64,000 nt of DNA from the NCBI GenBank assembly GCA_018136815.1, contig CM030933.1, positions 558,001 through 622,000 of the forward strand. The letters run 5' to 3'. This document shows positions 31,500 to 42,275 of this stretch, piece after piece. This stretch comes from Isochrysis galbana (lineage: Eukaryota; Haptophyta; Isochrysidales; Isochrysidaceae). The position numbers and the translations under genes are program-made. Each line of letters starts with the position of its first letter. Positions within the stretch are counted from its first letter, which is position 1. The notes below the pieces were generated by a model. It was not told the origin of the DNA. It worked only from the letters and a program-made list of their open reading frames with translations, and made no database searches.

Positions 31500-32265
31500 T
31501 AAGACAACTAAGTTTATACTTGGTTGACCCATGGGGGGGCACGAGCCCCCCCCTCTCTCCACTCCTCCCCTGCCATGGGGGAGGAACCACCCATCCTCCT
31601 GGCATGCCTGATGGCTTGCCAGGAGGCCACTGCCCTACTGACCCACTCTCTTCCCCACAGGCTCGCCCCATTCGCCCATCCTGGCCCCTCGTGACCAGCC
31701 CATTGCTCCAACCCCCCCTCCCCCCCTGGTCGACAGGCAGACAGGTGCAGATTGGGGGCCCCTGAGGCTCGGGAGCGCCAGCGAGGGAGAGGCAGGGGAG
31801 GCCAGGGCCCAGCCCCAGCCTCCTCTGCCCCCTGAGCTGGCCTCCAGGAGCCTCCAGGGGCCGCCAGAGGGCAACTGGAGGCCTGCCGCAGGCGCGCCAT
31901 CGCGCGTGCCGCAGGAGAGGGGAGAGAGAGCGCGGAAAAGGGGGTGGGCGCGAGCGAGAGCTCCGCCCACCGGAAAATCGGTAAGTCTCGCGCCTGTTTA
32001 CAGGATAAGACGAGACAGAGTGGGCCGCCCACTCGGAGACACAGGAGGAAGGGGGGGAAAGATCACCGGGGGGTGGCGCGGGCCACCGGACCATATCTAA
32101 GCCCTCCACCCCAATCCCCCTAGTAGTGTACGGGGGGAGCCGCCTGATGGCGGGGGGAGAAGGGCCGGGGAATGGGGGTGTAGAGAGTATGCTACGTGCT
32201 ACTTGTAGTGGGTAGTGGTTCCATTCGCCGCGAGTGCGGTAAGAATATTAAAAGGTTTTAAAAAA
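31500..32265 (+). repeat. Family-S dispersed repeat, long copy 1
   Basis: About 750 bases that match 39345-40085 in reverse complement, including CCATCCTCCTGGCATGCCTG, GAGCGCCAGCGAGGGAGAGG and the end GCCGCGAGTGCGGTAAGAAT followed by ATTAAAAGG. The end resembles the LINE 3' tail (GCGGCGAGAATATTAAGAAG), so this may be a non-autonomous partner. The open frame 31432-32109 (minus) is a GC artefact. Confidence 0.75.
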
Positions 32266-33709
32266 AGTAAGAAGTAAGAGTCTTTCGTCTTTCCAATTTC
32301 CAATCATTAGTATAGGAAGGTCAAACATATCAAATAGGAACAATGATTTTTATTGGGAGTATAAAACCTTATAGTAGAAATATTCTTACCGCACATGCGG
32401 CATGCGGCCATAGAACCACTACTCACTACTTTGAAAGGTGGTTCCGTAGGACGTCGTAGGATTTAGAAAGAGGTGGGAAATCGGCGCAGGTGCAACTTGT
32501 AGCCTGTAGTCCGGTCACTCACTAGGACGTACAGTTTATCTAAACAGGGAGGGTCCACGTTCGGAGGTCGGAGGTCGGAGGACTCTTGCCTTCTGCCTTC
32601 TGCTCCTTTTCCTCCGCAATATTATTTCAAATGTCAAAGGTCAAAGGTACAAAGGTATCTCACTCAATAATTGCATAAACATGAGATGAAATTCAGTGTA
32701 AGCTTAAAATTTGGATTATTTTGATAGTAGTATTTAAAGATAAAAGTATAATATCAATATAAAAATAAAAATAAATAAAACTGGTCTCTTTCGACGAAAC
32801 GCGGCCTTGGGTCGTGGGTTAGCAGTCAACAATTTAGTTAGGTGTAGATGTGTAGATTGTAGATTGGTCCTACATACATCTACATACAGCATAGAGCATA
32901 CAGCATGCCAGGAGACATGGACATGGAGCAAGGGCAGGAGGAGGGGATGAGGTTCGTCCTTCGTCCCTTGTTCCCCCATCGTGAGGCCTCGGGGGAAAGT
33001 GGACAGCGAGGGCAGAAATAAGTGGGGGGGGGGAGGGGGGGGCTCGCGCGCTCGCGCCCCTGCCATGGGTGAACTAAGCAGTATGAACTTAGTACTTAAA
33101 GTAAACATGAAATAAAATTAGAAGATAAAACGAGTGAGTGTGAGTGTGCCGGACCAATGTAAAACCTAGTAAATATATAAAAATTGAACCCAAATGCAAG
33201 CTCTAGCAGTTTTTACACATGCAGGCAAGGCGGAGGGAGAACCCGAGAAAAGGGCTCGAAGCGCAACGCGGCAACACCTTCAACGGCTTTTGCCCGTCAA
33301 GTAGGAAGACTCACTTTCTTTCCGTCCTGGATGGAGTTCACGCGCGACGATGGACTGCGATCGTCAAGGAGCAAGATGGCAATGTTTCAGAACGCTGGGG
33401 CCAAAACATTTCCGAATGTGATCACCTCGAATGTGTGCTGAGGTTCGGCAAGGATGCAGGATCAGTGATGCAACGGCGCTGTTCCCCCCCCGCGGGGGCA
33501 CTGATGAACGAGCTGCGACGGTCTTCCACCTCGGCAGTACAGATCATCGAGCTCCGCGGGAATATTTTGGAGGCGGGCCGGGCACCCCTTCCAAAACTCG
33601 CGGTAACCTTCGTTGTGTTCTATCGAATGTTGGCGAACCTGACTGCGCCACGGAGTCGCCAGCGCAGCACTAAGCGGTCCTGCCTGAGCTCGACCGTGGT
33701 CTAGGCGCG
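32266..33709. other. AT-rich intergenic and upstream region of the PAS-HSF gene
   Basis: 32266-32410 and 32620-32780 are AT-rich. 32386-32410 carries another CCGCACATGCGGCATGCGG terminal motif. 32509-32527 has TAGTCCGGTCACTCACTAG, a match to the left end of the hAT-like element, without a convincing right end. A G-run lies at 33024-33042. A frame at 33219-33704 is open but has no motifs and may be leader sequence. Confidence 0.45.
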
Positions 33710-36700
33710 ATGGCGCGTGCCGGGGCGTCGGCAGCCGACATGTTCGCCTCTCTGGACGCTGCCCAGATCATGGTGGCCGCCGCGCCACCCTTCAACATCC
33801 TGCATGCCTCGCCCGCATGGTGCGCACTGACGGGCTACACCGCCGAGGCAGTCATCGGAAGGCCTATCTCCCTACTCCACGGACCACTGACATGTCGCGA
33901 GACGCTCGGCGCATTAGGCATGGCCATGTCGATTGGGCGGGCTTTGAGGGTCATGCTTGTCTCGTACTCTTCCAAAGGTGAGCCATGCCAGCTTTGCTGA
34001 GCGGCGAGGGCGTGAGCATCCAATGCCCGTACTGTTGCCTGGAGCTCTCGATCGCCATACCTCATGAGTAGGGACCGGACAGCCCAACAGATTCTCGCAG
34101 TTGAGCAGCATTGCATGGCGCGCTCCCGACCACATGAAGCGCATCCTGCCTGACGTGTGCAATCACCTCTTGCCATGTCCAGGAGAACCCTTCCTTAACT
34201 GTGTGGATTCTCAACCTGTACTCGATGCATCTGGCCATGCTTCCCTCTTTCAGTGGGACGTCAAGATCCAGTCGTCCATGGGAGACGCACTCCCCGCGTC
34301 GAGTATCGAAGAGATCTACGAGGACCCCTCACACCTGATGGCGGCAAGCCGGCTCGAGGACCGTGGTGGCGCCCTCGCACGTTCCGCTGCAGCGCCGGGG
34401 ACAAGCCGCCTCTCCGACCTAGGGTCGGAGATAAGCTCGCTCTCGAATCTCTCCTCCTCCCCGGAGCAAGACGCGCCCTCTCAAATCGATTCTCACACCG
34501 CCCCAACGAAGTCATCGGTGCAAACCGGCCAGCCCCAAGGTGAAGTGCAGTCCACCTGCTCGGTAGATTTTCAGCAACCTCATATGGAAGCGCCTTCTTC
34601 GTCAATAGCCCAAAAGTCCGCAGACCCCGTTGGCATGACTCCAGCAGCCAACCCACGATTCGGCGCACCCTTCGAAATCTCAGACATGTTTGCGCCCATG
34701 TCAGACCTTAGCCAGGCGCATATGCGCATGAACAGCGTGATGCCGGTGAATCACACGACAATGAGCCATAGGATGCATGCCATTCCGACCCCATGGCACA
34801 CGGCCGGCCTAGGCGGTGACTCAAGAGCGATGAGCGTTGGCTGCGAAGCAAATGGCCGAAATTCGATGAGTGTCAACTCGCTGGCCGCTAACTCTCTTGG
34901 AGCGCTCGCCGTAGGCGCACCACCTCTCTCACTGGCAAACGCTGTCGCACAAGCGCTTGCGATCCCAGGAGAGTCGTCGAATGCGGGTCGAGGTCGGCCC
35001 TTTGCAGACCCACTGGATGGCAGAAATGCGCCGACTAGCAAGCCTGTCACATCGAGCGCTATGCCGGCTACAGTCGACACAGGCTTTATGGCATCTTTAC
35101 TTCCAGGCTTCACCGGCGCAGTGCCACCGACGGCGGCGACGACGGCGGTGGCCGAGGAGCCCCATAAAGGCAACATCAGTCTAAACGCCGCCACTTGGCC
35201 AGCAATGCAAGGCAGTGTATCCGCGGGCACCCTGCCCCAAACGGTCGACGGCCGCTCCACTGGGCCCTATTTCCCCTTTTCATCTGATCCTCTCAATGTG
35301 CTAGGCTACGTCAATGGCTCACCCATGTCGTGCTGCTCGCTCGGAACCGTTAGGGATGGCAGCTATCTCGGCGCCGAGGCTCCCCCTCAAGACTTCCATG
35401 CAACAGGCTTTGCTCGTGGCAAACGGCTTTCGTCAGAAATTGCATCGGACGATGGGATGAGTGCGACCAGTGGCGGAAGGAAACGCGCCAAGAAGTCTCA
35501 GGAACCTCGACCTGCGCCGTTCGTGCAAAAGCTGTACGAAATGGTGTGCTCGAGGATGACAGACGCTGCTATTTGTTGGTCGGAATCTGGGCGTTCCTTC
35601 TTGATCCGCCGACCCGACTTGATGCAGTCCATCATTTTACCGCAGGTGAAACGCCTTTCGCGTCCACAGCCAGCCAGATATAACCTCGTTTTGCCGCTGC
35701 CACCTCTTCGCCGTGCCCCAATCTGCACCGCACACCCCAGCATGAATTGTCTTGTATTTGCGGCACATCCAATTCTTCGATGGCTAGGTTTAGTATTGGG
35801 ATTGCCGAGCGCGGGTCTCGCGTTCCGAGCTTGTACAACCGTGCTGACTCTTAGATGATGTTGCTGCTCCTCACCTTTGCAGTATTTTAAGCACAATCGT
35901 CTCGTATTCTTCGCCAAGCAGCTCCGTGCATACGGCTTCCGTCAGCGTATGGCATCGTCGTGCCTCGACGTGGTGCGCGAGTGGTACCATCAGCACGGCA
36001 AGTTCTACGATGGCTCCACGGACCTTCTGCCGTACATTCAACGCTCGTGCAACTCGTCCACTGCCTCATCAGCACCTGCAGCTGCGCCTGGCGCATCGGG
36101 CTCTTCTAGAGTGGGAGGTGCGAAGGCATTATGCAAACTCGAGGTTTCTTCAGCTGGCAGCAGGCAGGCTGCGAGCAATAGTAGGGGGGACAGCGGTAGC
36201 AACGGCACATCGGGTACTTCGTACGGGTCGAGTGGAGGCTCCGGCTCGGGGGGCGCAGAATCAAGTGGAGGCTCTGGAGGCGGATCCAATTCAAGCGATT
36301 TGTCAAATCTGGACTCTGACTCCAACGCGGGGTCTGATTCGGGAGGCCATGATTCGAATGGCAAGGAATCTGCCGATTCAAGTGGGAAGGGTTCGGGGTC
36401 AAAGTTGTCAGCAACGGGTTCAGCAAACTCCAGCGAGTGCTCATCGTCAGGCAACCGATCCAATACGACCACCGCTCAGGTAAGGTAGATCTCAGGCCCC
36501 TCGCTGGATGCTGGGATAGAACTCACATGGATAGCTGCTTTCATCGCCCGCCTCACGCAAGCCGGATGCTAACCCATGGCACCTCCCATCTCAGGCGCCA
36601 AGCGAGCCATCAGCTATCGAGGAGACCACCTCAGGATCTGGCGACGGAAGTGACCCGGCGTCATCACGCTCAGTGTCTCCATCGACGCTCCAAGACCAGG

Positions 36701-37416
36701 TGGCCGCTCTGAACACGCGCGTCGAATTGAATCGGGCCGCGCTTTCGGAACAGCGAGCCCTCATTCTCGAACGCATCGATGGTATCGTCTCGACTCTCCG
36801 TGCAAAGGGTTTGACGTCTAGCAGAGACTGCTCTAGCAGTGGCAGAGAATCTCTGGCTGTCTCGGGCTGCCAGGCCGATGACGCCTCGCCGAAAGCCATC
36901 CCTTTCACCTCGGATACGCAGACGGCCTCGAATACGCAGGCGGCCTTTACCACCGGCAACCTGAGGCCGGACACCTGCCGGCCAGTTCCCCTATCTACAA
37001 AGACTCCAGGCACTTCGTCGGAGGGAGCCGAGGGCGCCGACCGCGAAGCGGCGTCAAGTAATCACATGGAAAATTCCCGCGGGTCAGATGCCAGCACGCG
37101 TGCGTCTACGGATTATGAAGACTCGGGTCTGATGGGCTGTGGTGAAAACAAGTCTATGGTTGCCTCCAGTGCTGTTCCCCCAGATGCCCCGGCCTCTAAT
37201 GCCACCATTGATAGCTCTGAAGCAGATTCTGTTGCCGCTGGTGAAGCCGACAGCACCTGCATCTCACAAGCTGGAGACACTTCTGGTCCCGTTCCGACGA
37301 TTGTCAGTGCCCAGGACTGTGCCAGCACTCACCACGAGGATGCCCCTGCTGCTGCTACAGCATCGGCAACGGAGCCTAGCAGCAATGCATGTGGGGAGGA
37401 ATCGAAGGCAGGTTGA
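33710..37416 (+). CDS. PAS/LOV-like domain fused to heat-shock-factor DNA-binding domain (4 exons)
   Basis: Predicted sensory transcription factor of 1049 residues. Exons 33710-33977, 34183-35645, 35883-36479 and 36595-37416 join in frame (phases 1, 0, 0; GT-AG). Residues about 10-122 form a PAS domain: ILHASPAWCALTGYTAEAVI, GRPISLLHGPLT, then GEPFLNCVDSQPVLDASG. The layout is that of a LOV domain, but the photoactive Cys position (GRNCRFLQ) reads GRPISLLH, so a flavin-Cys adduct is not expected. An HSF-type winged helix spans about 532-632: FVQKLYEMVCS, WSESGRSFLIRRPDLM, ILPQYFKHNRLVFFAKQLRA and YGFRQ, with an intron just before YFKHN. A Ser/Gly/Asn-rich linker follows. Exon 4 has a coiled coil (LQDQVAALNTRVELNRAA) at about 806-850, matching the HSF trimerisation region. 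Canonical HSFs have no PAS domain. Ligand and targets are unknown. Confidence 0.88.
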
Positions 37417-39344
37417 ACTCCTCGCATCTCGGCTCCCAATGCCAAAATGCTCGATGCGAATAGCGGGGAAGGGGCCATCATGAGCCCTAGACAGCTCGGG
37501 AACAAACAGGAGAACTATACGGACGTTGTCGCTTCAAAGCACTTGCTGGCATCAAGACTGCCCCCGGCTGAGTGATGTGGAATATGAAGATGTTCTTTAC
37601 TATTATGCAGTCCTAGCACCCTCTTTGGCTTGCAGAGCCGTACATGCACCCGTTTTGGGGCCGGCCCCTCCGCCGCGAGGGCCAGCCGTGAAAGCATCCG
37701 AGTGCCCAAGCACATCGTTTGTGCTTTGCCGAGCAAGACATGCTCGTGCCCTTATTGTTGTTCAAGCCTCGTTGGCTACAGGAATCTTTCGCTGCGCACC
37801 CACGTACTTGCCTCCCATTGGCCTGCGTTTATGCAAGCGTCGTCCTTGTTGCAATGGCCTTGACCTCGTCGCTCAGAGCCATCATCTTATATCCCCTACC
37901 TTCGTGAGAGACAAACCTCCTTGTCAGTCAACCACAGCCGAAGCTTTCATCGCCCGGGCCCCTAATGATTGCGTGCTGCATATCCACTCTTGATGTTCTA
38001 ATCGCAACAATAGCCGCGGCCGTGGATCTTTGTAAGCCAGCCACATTTGTCCTTTTTACCTTCACCTCGATGTGTTGAAGTTGACTGCTTGAAGTTCAAG
38101 TCCATTTGGAGACAATGATGTTTTTTTGAGTTGCATCGCATGTGCGCGTTACGCGTGCGTTGCCCCATCCACGCTGCACCCAAGCTGAAACTTGGAGCTT
38201 GCGTCGTTGGCCTATTTGCTGCATTGCTTCGTGTAGTGTGATGTGAGACGTCATTTCGTCTTGTGTTTGTGGAACAATATCAATATGCATGGGTGTGCTG
38301 TTAAGCATGTCTTCTTTGCCTCTTGTGCGGCATTGGTTGTGATCTGATAGCTGATAGCTGTGCTGTACTTGTGTGCGCTTGCCCTTGAGCCATTGAAATC
38401 AGTATTCAATGGTCGGAGCGAATAGCGGGTCATGTCATAGATAGAACAATTCGGAATAGCGGGGTGCGGGGCTCTTTCTCCCAAGATGTGCCAGCTGAAG
38501 GCATTCAGCGGCGGGCAGAAAAATGCATGCAATATTATTAATTAAGGCGGCACGCTATGCATGCCACTTGCCCTTGGATCCATGGTTGTTGCGTCAGCTC
38601 GCGAGCTCGCAGGGTTTTCGAGCTTACATTGATATTAGTACCTTTTATCAGCTCGCAAGCGGCCAAAACAAAATTGACATTCTAAAAGCAAAACTGCCGC
38701 CGTCGCGCCGCCGCTAACTAACGCCTTGCCACGCTGGCGAGGGGGCTACAGAGTGCGAGCGATGCGAGTGCAATTGAACCTCCACCTCACTCTCACTCTC
38801 CGGAAGTGGAAGTGGAAGGATCTGCACAGAAATCCATTGGGGCGAGAATCCAGAATCCTCCAAAAAATGGGGCGTTGAGCGTTGATGATAATGCCCAGGC
38901 CACCCCCTCGCTACAGACATCCAAGAACAGACCTTCACCGGACAACAAAAAACAATGCACCCAACATCGATCCGCAAACGTGCGAAACTCCAAGTCCCCA
39001 TCGTCTTCCCCCACCGACCACCGAGTCACCAGGACCACAAAGTTTACTCAAACATTCTACACACAAAAAGCATATACTTTCGCCTTCCAGACGCCCCCCC
39101 CCCCCCCACTGCTACTCCTACATCATGCGGTCATGAGTTCTTTCTCCCAGTTTCTGGAGGGCAGCCGAGCAGAGTGGAGCGCAACGGCCTCGCTTGCAAG
39201 GGTACGCATAGCTATATGTGGCCTGCGGCCTGCGGCCGTACATACTGGTATTAGTTACTACTACTACTACTACTACGAACTAAAAGTAAAACGTAAAAAT
39301 ATCGCTATGATGTCGTTTTAATTCTATGTGCTATGTGTTAGCTA
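37417..39344. other. Intergenic, no supported gene
   Basis: Moderately AT-rich. A frame at 38806-39321 and others at 37526-37993 have no motifs. A short (TAC)n run is at 39256-39276. I see no promoter, RNA gene or element here. Confidence 0.5.
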
Positions 39345-40085
39345 ATTAATTAATTTCTTAATAGTCTCACCGCACACGCGGCCGTGGACCCTCTACTTCT
39401 ACTTTCTACTCACGCAGCAAAACTTTCTACAACCCCACTCCGCCGGCCCTTTCCCCCCCGCCATCAGGCGACTCCCCCCGTGCACTACTAGGGGGATAGG
39501 GGAAAAGGGCTTAGATATGGTCGGTGGCCCGCGCCCCCCCCCCGGTGATCCGTTCTCCCCTTCTCCTCCTATGCCTACCGGGCTGGCGGCGTCCTAAGTC
39601 CCGACTTCTCTTGTAAACAGGTGCGGGACTTACATATTTTTCGGTGCCACCCCCTTCTCCGCGATCCCTCTCCTCTCTCCTGCGGCACGCGCGATGGCGT
39701 GCCTGCGCCAGGCCTGCAGCTGCTTGCTGGCGACCCCTGGAGGCTCCTGGAGGCCAGCTCAGGGGGCAGAGGAGGCTGGGGTTGGGCCCTGGCCTCCCCT
39801 GCCTCTCCCTCGCTGGCGCTCCGGAGCCTTTGGGGCCCCCAGTCTGCACCTGTCTGCCTGTCGAACAGGGGGGAGGGGGGGTTGGAGCGATGGGCTGGCC
39901 ACGAGGGGCCAGGACGAGCGATCCAGGCGTGCCTGTCAGTGGAAGAGTGGGTCAGCAGGGCAGTGGCCTCCCGGCAAGCCATCAGGCATGCCAGGAGGAT
40001 GGGTGGTTCCTCCCTCACGGCAGGGGAGGAGTGGAGGGAGAGGGGGGCTCGTGCCCCCCCATGGGCGAACCAAGTATAAACTTAG
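39345..40085 (-). repeat. Family-S dispersed repeat, long copy 2 (inverted to copy 1)
   Basis: Reverse complement of 31500-32265 over most of its length, with point changes and small indels (for example GACTCCCCCCGTGCACTACT here). The terminal motif is CACCGCACACGCGGCCGTGG at the left. The two copies face each other about 7 kb apart and enclose the PAS-HSF gene. Confidence 0.75.
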
Positions 40086-40182
40086 TTCGCTATGTGTTAG
40101 CTAAGAGCTGATATCAGCGATCTGCCTCAATTGAGCTCTTACTGATTGATATGAGAAAGCGATATATATCAGAAAGCTGATA

Positions 40183-40972
40183 CTACCTCCATTTCAAAAC
40201 TGAAACCTCTGGCTCTCTTCTGGCCTAGAGACTAGAGACTAGAGAGAGAGAACGATAGCAAAGATTTTATTAATTCTACTACAGCGGGTGCATTGGGGCT
40301 CAATCCTGTGGCGGAAGACCGACCTCGAAACATTAGGGGAAGGCCAGGATCCGTGATCTCAATCTTAATCTTATGTAAGAGGTCTACTCTATAGGAAAAA
40401 GTGCGCGTGACGCCGATGGCGGGGGCTTTCCCGCGAATCGGCTTCCTTGCACAATTACGATGCCGAGGCTGAAGGTGTTGGAGCCGCCGCAGCATGGCAA
40501 GCGCACCGGGGGCAGGTGGGCGAGGCCGCCCGACACAGTCCCTGAAGAGCCCTCCGTGCCTAGCACGCCTAACGGAGGAGGAAGAGGCGCGTCTCGCACG
40601 CGCAAGAAGCGGTGCAGCCTGACGCCCAAACGCGAGGCTGCACTCGCCGTCGCCTACGAGAGGCTGCCAGTGCCGAGGTTTGGGAATGAGTGGCGGCGCG
40701 CTCACGAGCGCCTCTGCCCTTGTGAGACCACACGTGTTTCGCGTAGAACTGCTTCAACAAATAATCTCCTGTGAACTTCAGAGCGACGATAACATTATGT
40801 ACGAATGCCACTCTATGCATGCGGGCACAGAACCACTCTATCTCTATACGGTTAAGCCCCAATGTACCCCATGCAACATAGTTCAAGGGCGAGCTTTCTC
40901 GTCTAGCGCGTTTCAATTTTGATTTTGTTTGATCTACGGGTCCTACGGGTTTCAGTTTTGAAACGGAGGTAG
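40183..40972. mobile_element. Mariner-like element with 25-bp terminal inverted repeats
   Basis: CTACCTCCATTTCAAAACTG at 40183 is matched, inverted, by CAGTTTTGAAACGGAGGTAG ending at 40972; over 25 bases there is one mismatch. Both ends are flanked by TA, the duplication typical of Tc1/mariner. About 790 bp long, it holds no full transposase. A plus frame at 40460-40774 contains SLTPKREAALAVAYERLP, which could be a helical DNA-binding remnant, though this is weak. Confidence 0.75.
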
Positions 40973-41520
40973 TATTAATACTGATACAACAACCATGCTT
41001 AGAGCCTCCTTGCCCTTGCTCCTTGTCCCCCTACTGTTATAGGATCTTCACGCCTACGCTGACGGTACGCACCTCCGAGCATGCATAGATGGCCGCCAGG
41101 GCCATGCATGGCGCTGGGATGGCAAATGGTGCACGCACCGGCGAACCCCGCGGACCCGGCGAGTGGGGTAGGCATAGCAGTTCGCGACTCCTCCCCAAGA
41201 GTGAAGCTTCTACCGGATACCGGATACGGCGGACACGCTAATAGATGAGAGATACGTACGAGCAAGATGCGGGAGCCGCCTTATGGCGGGGGGAGAAGGG
41301 AGAAGGGCCAAGGGAGTGTGGGGGTGTAGAAAGTATACTAAAAATGTAAAGATTGTGTAGAAAGTATACTACGTGTAGGTAGTGGTTCCATGCGCCGCGA
41401 GTGCGGTAAGAATACTGTTTATTTTTATAATCTGTAATCATAGTCATTACTCATTACATAATTAACTAAACTTTGTAATCAAGGTTTGGCCTGCTTCTTC
41501 CCCAAGCCCCAAGACGCACA
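40973..41520. repeat. Intergenic with a partial family-S end (41265-41425)
   Basis: 41265-41425 carries GGGAGCCGCCTTATGGCGGG and GCGCCGCGAGTGCGGTAAGA, matching the end of the family-S repeat at 32135-32260. A duplicated GTAGAAAGTATACTA lies inside. The rest is unassigned. Confidence 0.6.
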
Positions 41521-42255
41521 ATGAGCGCCCAACGTCGACCCGCGACCGGCGGCGCCACGAGGCCGTTCTTGTGCCCGCTTACCAAGTTGACGCCGCATCA
41601 CGCACCATATCGCGGCATGCCGCCCTCACAGTCACAGCCACACCAACCAATCGCGCCCGCCGCCCGCCGCCCCTCAAGACCCCGCGTGCCCCCCACCAGC
41701 GGCCCCCCCCCGTGCTCGCGAGAGGTGTGGGCTCACCATGCCCACTACTTCCAGGCCATTCTTTGGCCGTTGACCGATCGCGGGCGATTGCCCTCCGCGG
41801 AATCTCCGCGTTTCTTATAGTGATGTGCCCCTTATTGTTTTCCATTTCTCTGATTCCCTCCTGGTGGGCGACCGTGTCATTCATCCAAAATAGACCGCCA
41901 CGCGCGGGGCAAGGGAGTAGGGTCACTCACCGACGCCATTGCCTTTCGTGGGGCGGGAGGGGGTTCGTGAAGGGGGGGGGGAGACGGTTGCCGGGGCAGG
42001 TAGGGGGGGGGCCTGCGGAATCCTTGGATACCCATGGGAGGTGGAAAATAGTGGTTAAAAAGAGGTTCAGACGGATCTTCCCTCGGTGACCACAAGGGAA
42101 ACTGGGACGCAGCCCGACCTCCCCCCATAGCGCCGTTCCCCAGCGTCATGGCCACCACGGAGGTTCAGACGGATCTCCACTTGGTGACGACAACCGAAAC
42201 TGGGACTCAGCCCGGCACTCCTCCCCCAGCGCCGTCCACGCGTCCCCCAGCGCCA
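41521..42255 (+). repeat. Family-R repeat copy and a ~95-bp tandem duplication
   Basis: 41700-42055 matches the repeats at 19965 and 25260 (CCGCCACGCGCGGGGCAAGG, GGTGGAAAATAGTGGTTAAA). It lacks the terminal GTGAGTGACC. 42064-42160 and 42161-42255 are a degenerate tandem pair starting GAGGTTCAGACGGATCT. Confidence 0.7.
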
Positions 42256-42275
42256 TCCCCCAGCGAGAGAAATGT

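Noticed and set aside
31432-32109. 225-codon minus-strand ORF
   Set aside because: The related copy at 39.4-40.1 kb is not conserved as this protein, and the sequence is a dispersed GC-rich repeat.
32509-33153. Second complete hAT-like element
   Set aside because: The left end TAGTCCGGTCACTCACTAG is clear, but the candidate right end near 33135-33153 (GTGAGTGTGCCGGAC) has an insertion, no CTA end and no duplication.
38806-39321. 171-codon ORF in the intergenic region
   Set aside because: Low complexity, no motifs, no purine/pyrimidine tract upstream and no similarity to anything recognised.
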